NCBI GenBank assembly: GCA_946479055.1
Contig: CAMLEX010000108.1
Location: 1 to 10,545, forward strand
Direction of reading: 5' to 3'
From: an uncultured Bacteroidota bacterium
Lineage (GTDB): Bacteria > Bacteroidota > Bacteroidia > Chitinophagales > Chitinophagaceae
Length of the DNA stretch: 10,545 nt
Made by a program: the position numbers and the translations under genes. This document shows positions 6,801 to 10,545 of the stretch, piece after piece (the first letter of the stretch is position 1; every line of letters begins with the position of its first letter). Below the pieces are notes generated by a model, which ran no database searches, had not been told where the DNA came from, and worked only from the letters and a program-made list of their open reading frames with translations.

Positions 6801-8324
6801 TTATTCTTCTTCGTTCAACTTGATCTTGTAAGTATATATTCCCTTATAACCAGGGTAGATACCTTCTAATTGTAATTGCTCATATCCTGCTGCAAGCAAT
6901 TGACCTAATTCATCAACGTTTTTAATTTCGTTTCCATTGACAGATGTAATAATAAAACCGGGCTCCATACGTGTATTACTAAATGGACCGCCTTGTTTTA
7001 TTTTTTTAACTACAACACCGCCTTCTATATCATACTGAGAAGCTTTTTTGCTATCCAGATCTTCCAATTCCACTCCTAATCTGTCGCCGATAACTTTAGC
7101 ATTAGATATTTCAATTTTACTCACGGTGGCTTTCAGTACAACATTTACTGTATTTTCTTTTCCATTTCTTATAAAGGTTACCGGAACTTTTTCACCCGGC
7201 CTGTAGCTTGCAATACCAGCACTCATTTCCATTCCGCTGGATACTGGAGTTCCGTTTATTTTTATAATAACATCACCTTCTTTTAATCCTGCCTGTGATG
7301 CTGCTCCATCAGATGGTACAGATTGTACATATACACCCTGACCTTCTTTCACACCTGCCTGTTTGATCAATCTTGCATTTTCAACCTCATTTGGCTGATA
7401 GCTGATTCCAAGATATCCTCTCTTAACATCACCAAACTCGATCAGGTCATTTACAATTTTTCTTACAATGTTTACAGGAATGGCAAATGAATAACCGGCA
7501 TAGGTTCCGTTAGGGGCAAGAATTGCTGAGTTAATACCGATTAACTGGCCATCTACTGTAAATAATCCACCCCCACTATTGCCCTGATTAACGGCCGCAT
7601 CTGTTTGAATAAATGATTCAACAGGCGAACTGCTCTGACGGCTGTTGATACCAATATAACGGCTTTTGGCACTTACAATTCCTGCGGTAACAGTTGTTTC
7701 CAATGTTAACGGATAGCCTACTGCTAAAACCCATTGGCCCAATTTTACATTATCAGAATTGCCATAAACCATATAAGGTAAACCGGTGCCATCAACTTTT
7801 AATACGGCGATATCACTGCTTGGATCACGACCAATAACCTTTGCTTTATATACTTTTTTATTATGCAGCGTCACAGTGATCTCATCGGCAACACCCTCTG
7901 CTCCATCAGAAATAACGTGATTATTCGTAACTATATATCCATCATCGCTAATGATAACACCACTACCGGAAGCCCGCTGTTCAGGTTGTATCTGGGGACC
8001 AAAGTTGAAAAATTGGTCAAACCAATCTTCCATTCCATTATTACGACGGCTTCGCGGAAGATCATTGCTTATTTTCTTAGCCGGAATTTTTGTTTTGATA
8101 TGCACCACTGCAGGTACAGCTGCGTTGGCTGCTTTTGTAAAATCAACCGGCTCTGCGCCACCTGCCGCATTTTCAAAAAAACCTGCATAGTTGACAGGTA
8201 GTTTGCCATCAGTAGATTGTACAAAAGCTGTTTTTTGATTGGTCAGTTTTCCATAAGTCCAAACACTGCCAACAGCTGATGCGGCGCTAACACCAACAAT
8301 CAGTAGAAGTTGTTTCCATTTCAT
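6801..8324 (-). CDS. degP: HtrA/DegP-family periplasmic serine protease with two PDZ domains
   Basis: This envelope quality-control protease/chaperone of the Do/DegQ type has 507 residues. A hydrophobic N-terminal segment (about 5-22) acts as a signal anchor or signal peptide. The trypsin-like domain spans about 60-295 with the full triad: His136 in TNNHVI, Asp171 in SSDIAVLKV, and Ser250 in QGNSGGGLF. PDZ1 lies at about 302-398, opening with the GYLGI motif, and PDZ2 at about 412-502. A flexible, partly basic loop (82-118) before the GSGVIIS strand matches the LA-loop region of DegP-type enzymes. The C-terminus (GYKGIYTYKI then acidic residues) is intact. The length is usual for two-PDZ Do proteases. 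It is alone on its strand, with 200 bases before it and a strong terminator behind; I saw no clear promoter with the 19-base spacing. A small palindrome, TTGCT-C-AGCAA (8359-8369), lies 35 bases upstream of the start. Confidence 0.95.
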   Translation of the reverse strand: MKWKQLLLIVGVSAASAVGSVWTYGKLTNQKTAFVQSTDGKLPVNYAGFFENAAGGAEPVDFTKAANAAVPAVVHIKTKIPAKKISNDLPRSRRNNGMEDWFDQFFNFGPQIQPEQRASGSGVIISDDGYIVTNNHVISDGAEGVADEITVTLHNKKVYKAKVIGRDPSSDIAVLKVDGTGLPYMVYGNSDNVKLGQWVLAVGYPLTLETTVTAGIVSAKSRYIGINSRQSSSPVESFIQTDAAVNQGNSGGGLFTVDGQLIGINSAILAPNGTYAGYSFAIPVNIVRKIVNDLIEFGDVKRGYLGISYQPNEVENARLIKQAGVKEGQGVYVQSVPSDGAASQAGLKEGDVIIKINGTPVSSGMEMSAGIASYRPGEKVPVTFIRNGKENTVNVVLKATVSKIEISNAKVIGDRLGVELEDLDSKKASQYDIEGGVVVKKIKQGGPFSNTRMEPGFIITSVNGNEIKNVDELGQLLAAGYEQLQLEGIYPGYKGIYTYKIKLNEEE

Positions 8325-8524
8325 ATTCTTTGTTCAATTTTATTTATTCAGAAAAAAGTTGCTCAGCAATAACACGATTCAAATTGCATGCCTCAGATCT
8401 ACAAAATAACAAACTGTCATAACAAGTTCTATTACCGGTAGTTTAGTTTAACAAATCATTTACTAAGTCCTTCGTACTTCTATACAAATTTAATCAAGAT
8501 TTAGAGATAAATCTCCCCTGAAAC

Positions 8525-9532
8525 TCACAATGTTGCGAGGAACTGCATGGTATCCACTCCGTCTGCATAGTCATATAAGGAAGGTTTTTGTGTTTCTCCA
8601 AATGGAATAAAACCTTTTCCTGCTATACATTGCAGATTTTCATTTTGCTTCAATGAAATTGTTAAACGATCCCAGTCAGTATAGAATTCATAATTCAACT
8701 GGCTGATAGGGGAGAATAATGAAGCTTCTTCTGCCAATAATATAGATTCATTACTCATGTAGAATTTTTTATTCAAAAGAAGAATGGCCAGGTTGTAATC
8801 GTAATTGTTTTTGTATTTATGATGATCCGCGAGGTAATTGTATTTTTTAAAAGCAGTAAGTAATGGAATAAAATCATACCCTTCGGGGATATATAGTTTG
8901 GTAACATTGCGACAGCCGAGGCCAAAGTAGAGATAAACATCATCCGCAAGTCTATCCAGGTCTTCATTGGTTTCATCACCTGTTAAGATAGCAACAGAAG
9001 TTCTGTTGCGCCGGATAATATGTGGATATTTTGCAAAATAATATTCGAAATAGCCAGCCGAATTATTGCTGCCGGTAGCAATATAAGCATCGCATCCTTT
9101 TAGCATTTCAGAAAACATGATCAGGTCCTTTACTTCTTCATTCCAGGTTGCCAATACATCCACAAGATGCTTTATCAATACTTCATCTTTTGATGAAGCT
9201 TTGATATGCGCTGTGTGCCCGGTCATAATTGCGCAAAGCATATCATGAAAGCCAACCAGCGGAATATTTCCCGCCATTACGATGCCCACTATTTTTGGTT
9301 TTTCATGCTGCGCCTGGAGATGGATGAGTTTATATTTAGCAGCCCATTTTATTAATGCTTCCTTTTGCAAAAAAGCCATTGCAATATTTCTTACAGATAA
9401 TTCTATAAATTCTGGAATAAACCAGCCATTTTCCCTGCTGGCTTTTTCTTTGGCCTGTTGCCATTCGTTATTATCAGATTGTATATATTCGCCAAGCCGG
9501 CTTAATAAATCGATTCGCTGTTGTAAATTCAT
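8525..9532 (-). CDS. LuxC-like acyl-CoA reductase (aldehyde dehydrogenase superfamily)
   Basis: The protein resembles LuxC-type acyl-CoA reductases, which reduce fatty acyl thioesters to aldehydes with NADPH through a cysteine thioester. From the ATG at 9532 it has 335 residues, shorter than LuxC itself (about 480). An upstream in-frame TTG at 9538 would add two residues and is less likely. Numbering from that ATG, key segments are GIVMAGNIPLVGFHD (83-97, the nucleotide-binding strand and helix), HIKASSKDE (109-117), ATGSNNSAGYFEYYF (152-166), RNRTSVAILTGDET (175-188) and GLGCRNVTKLYIP (204-216), whose Cys207 is the likely catalytic thiol. I do not know its physiological substrate in Bacteroidota. 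The divergent ferredoxin gene starts 57 bases away, a pairing I recall as common in this phylum. A role in lipid or pigment aldehyde formation is only a guess. Confidence 0.85.
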   Translation of the reverse strand: MNLQQRIDLLSRLGEYIQSDNNEWQQAKEKASRENGWFIPEFIELSVRNIAMAFLQKEALIKWAAKYKLIHLQAQHEKPKIVGIVMAGNIPLVGFHDMLCAIMTGHTAHIKASSKDEVLIKHLVDVLATWNEEVKDLIMFSEMLKGCDAYIATGSNNSAGYFEYYFAKYPHIIRRNRTSVAILTGDETNEDLDRLADDVYLYFGLGCRNVTKLYIPEGYDFIPLLTAFKKYNYLADHHKYKNNYDYNLAILLLNKKFYMSNESILLAEEASLFSPISQLNYEFYTDWDRLTISLKQNENLQCIAGKGFIPFGETQKPSLYDYADGVDTMQFLATL

Positions 9533-9550
9533 TTGCAAAGATTAATTTTG
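9521..9550 (+). promoter_or_regulatory. Promoter of the ferredoxin gene
   Basis: TTG at 9521-9523 (preceded by G), exactly 19 bases, then TAATTTTG at 9543-9550, a full match to the Bacteroidota -7 consensus TAnnTTTG. Transcription would start around 9556, leaving a leader of about 33 bases. The -33 element lies inside the first codons of the divergent acyl-CoA reductase gene, so the two transcription units overlap at their 5' ends. Confidence 0.6.
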
Positions 9551-9589
9551 TCAGGCAAAAAAAGTTCAATCATTTAATCAAATAATTGT

Positions 9590-9937
9590 ATGGCTATTAA
9601 GATAACAGATGAATGTATTAATTGCGGCGCCTGCGAACCCGAATGTCCCAACAATGCCATTTATGAAGGCGGAGTTGAATGGGCTATTGCAGATGGCACT
9701 TCTGTAAAAGGTTCTTTTACCCTGTTGGACGGTTCTGTAGTGGACGCAGATCAGAAGAATGCGCCTGTTAGTGTTGATACGTATTATATTACTCCTAATA
9801 AATGTACTGAATGCCAGGGGTTTCATGAAGAACCACAATGTGCGGCTGTTTGTCCTGTAGATTGCTGTGTACCTGATGAAATGTACCAGGAAACAGTAGA
9901 GCAATTAATGGCAAAAAAAGAAATGTTGCATATCTGA
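9590..9937 (+). CDS. fdx: 2[4Fe-4S] ferredoxin, Alvin type
   Basis: This 115-residue cytoplasmic electron carrier has two cubane clusters. The first motif is Cys9-x2-Cys12-x2-Cys15-x3-Cys19-Pro. The second is Cys72-x2-Cys75-x8-Cys84-x3-Cys88-Pro, with Cys92 as the cross-ligand; Cys93 is an extra neighbour. The eight-residue gap between the second and third ligands of the second site is the mark of the Allochromatium-type (very low potential) ferredoxins. The two motifs are separated by about 52 residues, whereas small ferredoxins have about 20. The extra part (about 27-62) is polar and rich in Gly, Asp and Val, suggesting a beta-hairpin insertion. A short helical tail (97-115) follows, as in the Alvin type. 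Its partner is unknown; the acyl-CoA reductase next door uses NADPH in known relatives, so a direct redox link is uncertain. No Shine-Dalgarno sequence precedes the ATG. Confidence 0.95.
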   Translation: MAIKITDECINCGACEPECPNNAIYEGGVEWAIADGTSVKGSFTLLDGSVVDADQKNAPVSVDTYYITPNKCTECQGFHEEPQCAAVCPVDCCVPDEMYQETVEQLMAKKEMLHI

Positions 9938-9951
9938 TGTGCAAAAAAAAT

Positions 9952-10056
9952 GCCCTGAAACACAAGTCGGTACGGATTTTTTTAATACCTTACGAACTGT
10001 CTTAATAAAGCAGGTAATACTGCTAATTTTCAGGCGGGTGATATTTCCCGTCGTAA
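9952..10056 (+). other. Structured 3' untranslated segment or small-RNA candidate
   Basis: About 120 bases between the ferredoxin stop and the next terminator hold no open frame but several nested stems: CCTGAAA (9954-9960) with TTTCAGG (10028-10034), enclosing the hairpin AGCAG/CTGCT (10009-10013 with 10020-10024), and directly next to it CGGG/CCCG (10035-10038 with 10047-10050). The terminator hairpin follows. It matches no RNA family I can name. It may be the structured 3' end of the ferredoxin mRNA or a processed small RNA. No consensus promoter was found directly upstream. Confidence 0.35.
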
Positions 10057-10093
10057 AAAGGTGAAGGAGAAACGGCCTTCACCTTTCTTATTT
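10057..10093 (+). terminator. Intrinsic terminator downstream of the ferredoxin gene
   Basis: An 11-base perfect stem (10057-10067 with 10076-10086) with the 8-base loop AGAAACGG, followed by CTTATTT. It ends the ferredoxin transcript, including the structured 3' segment, and separates it from ddl. Confidence 0.85.
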
Positions 10094-10174
10094 ACTTTCA
10101 TACAAAGGCATAAAGGCAGAAAAGAAATAAATCATTTTTAGCAGTCTAAATTTTACCCGACGCAAATTTTCAGT

Positions 10175-10182
10175 AATATTTG
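10175..10182 (+). promoter_or_regulatory. Possible -7 box of the ddl promoter
   Basis: AATATTTG is one mismatch from TAnnTTTG. The -33 position (about 10151-10154) reads TTTT rather than TTTG, so the match is partial. The start would be about 22 bases before the ddl ATG. An AGGA at 10203-10206, four bases before the ATG, is one of the few Shine-Dalgarno-like sites in this window. Confidence 0.35.
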
Positions 10183-10210
10183 TGCTGCAAAAAAAATAGC
10201 ATAGGAATAC

Positions 10211-10545
10211 ATGAAGAAAAATATAGCCCTTGTTACAGGTGGTTTTTCGGGCGAAGCGGTGATATCTTATAAAAGCGCAGCTACCATTGGCAACAATCTT
10301 GACGCTGAACAATTCAATGTTTTTAAGATCGATGTAAATCCCAATGGGTGGTTTTATGAACTGACTGATGGAAGGAAAGTGGAAGTGGATAAAAATGATT
10401 TTTCATTGCAACTGGATAACCGGAAAGTAGATTTTGATGCTGTTTTTATCGGCATGCATGGTACTCCGGGAGAGGACGGAAAACTACAAGGCTATTTTGA
10501 TACCCTTAAAATCAGGATGAAAATTATTTTGCCAGTCATCCAGCA
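10211..10545 (+). CDS. ddl: D-alanine-D-alanine ligase, N-terminal part (runs off the right edge)
   Basis: This ATP-grasp enzyme joins two D-alanines for peptidoglycan precursors in the cytoplasm. The visible 111 residues cover the N-terminal domain: a first strand, KNIALVTGG, then FSGEAVISYKSA (12-23, with the conserved Gly-x-Ser-x-Glu and Ser), a variable middle, and the signature FIGMHGTPGEDGKLQGYFD (79-97), close to the family HGxxGEDGxxQG. After Ile101 the family normally continues with Pro-Tyr-Thr and the central domain. Here the frame stays open but reads RMKIILPVIQ, which fits poorly and may reflect a sequence join or contig-edge error from about base 10514 on. The ATG at 10211 is supported by AGGA upstream. 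The gene begins after a terminator and a possible promoter of its own. The identity is firm for the first 101 residues. Confidence 0.88.
   Translation, partial: MKKNIALVTGGFSGEAVISYKSAATIGNNLDAEQFNVFKIDVNPNGWFYELTDGRKVEVDKNDFSLQLDNRKVDFDAVFIGMHGTPGEDGKLQGYFDTLKIRMKIILPVIQ

Noticed and set aside
8359..8369. TTGCT-C-AGCAA palindrome upstream of the HtrA gene as an operator
   Set aside because: Only 5-base arms and a single copy; too short to separate from chance.
8497..8515. AGATTT...AAATCT and GAGAT...ATCTC palindromes after the acyl-CoA reductase gene, considered as a terminator
   Set aside because: Short AT-rich arms that overlap each other, with no T-run in the direction of transcription.
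9533..9538. TTG start two codons upstream of the acyl-CoA reductase ATG
   Set aside because: The ATG at 9532 is the usual start, and nothing supports the TTG.
9536..9544. TAATCTTTG on the minus strand as a promoter for the acyl-CoA reductase
   Set aside because: It ends three bases before the ATG, and no TTTG or TTG lies at the right distance.
9578..9904. Open reading frame of 108 residues on the minus strand opposite the ferredoxin gene
   Set aside because: It lies fully antisense to a certain gene, has no recognisable domain, and its residues mirror the ferredoxin codons.
10088..10312. Minus-strand open reading frame overlapping the start of ddl
   Set aside because: It covers the ddl start and promoter region in antisense, and its composition looks like translated AT-rich non-coding DNA.

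Overview
The window most likely comes from the chromosome of a member of the Bacteroidota, probably a Chitinophagaceae-type bacterium. Three things point this way. Composition is AT-rich. Shine-Dalgarno sequences are almost absent. Several intergenic regions carry the Bacteroidota sigma-A promoter pattern (TTTG or TTG, 19 bases, TAnnTTTG). The protein variants agree: a long-form IspH of about 400 residues, a short alpha-glucan phosphorylase, lipoproteins without an acidic surface-export signal, and a LuxC-type acyl-CoA reductase beside an Alvin-type ferredoxin. The genus is inference. I see no tRNA, rRNA, CRISPR array, insertion sequence or prophage gene, so this looks like a core housekeeping segment.

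Layout, left to right. Bases 1-948 (minus strand) hold a manganese homeostasis operon: a DtxR/MntR-type regulator, then an 11-base overlap into an Nramp transporter that runs off the left edge. A compact divergent promoter region at 949-1055 has a consensus promoter for mntR, with its -7 box inside a palindromic operator candidate, and a second promoter facing right. Next on the plus strand are an unknown lipoprotein (1056-2033) and a GT35 alpha-glucan phosphorylase (2218-3873). A two-way terminator separates the latter from ispH on the minus strand (3970-5193). IspH diverges from a GH13 alpha-amylase lipoprotein (5334-6713). A strong palindromic terminator lies between the amylase and a convergent HtrA/DegP-type protease (6801-8324, minus). 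Then come the acyl-CoA reductase (8525-9532, minus), a divergent 2[4Fe-4S] ferredoxin (9590-9937, plus), a structured untranslated stretch ending in a terminator, and the start of D-alanine-D-alanine ligase (10211 to the right edge).

Functional links: the amylase (cell envelope) and the phosphorylase (cytoplasm) would both act on alpha-1,4-glucans, although ispH lies between them on the opposite strand. MntR and the Nramp transporter form a self-contained regulatory circuit. The reductase and ferredoxin have only 57 bases between their start codons and may be co-regulated. IspH, HtrA and Ddl are ordinary housekeeping functions (isoprenoids, envelope protein quality control, peptidoglycan).

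I did not find a convincing new multi-gene system. The points most worth a second look are: the phosphorylase has threonine where the pyridoxal-phosphate lysine should be; the mntR operator/promoter architecture; loss of expected Ddl sequence in the last 32 bases; and the structured RNA-like segment after the ferredoxin.
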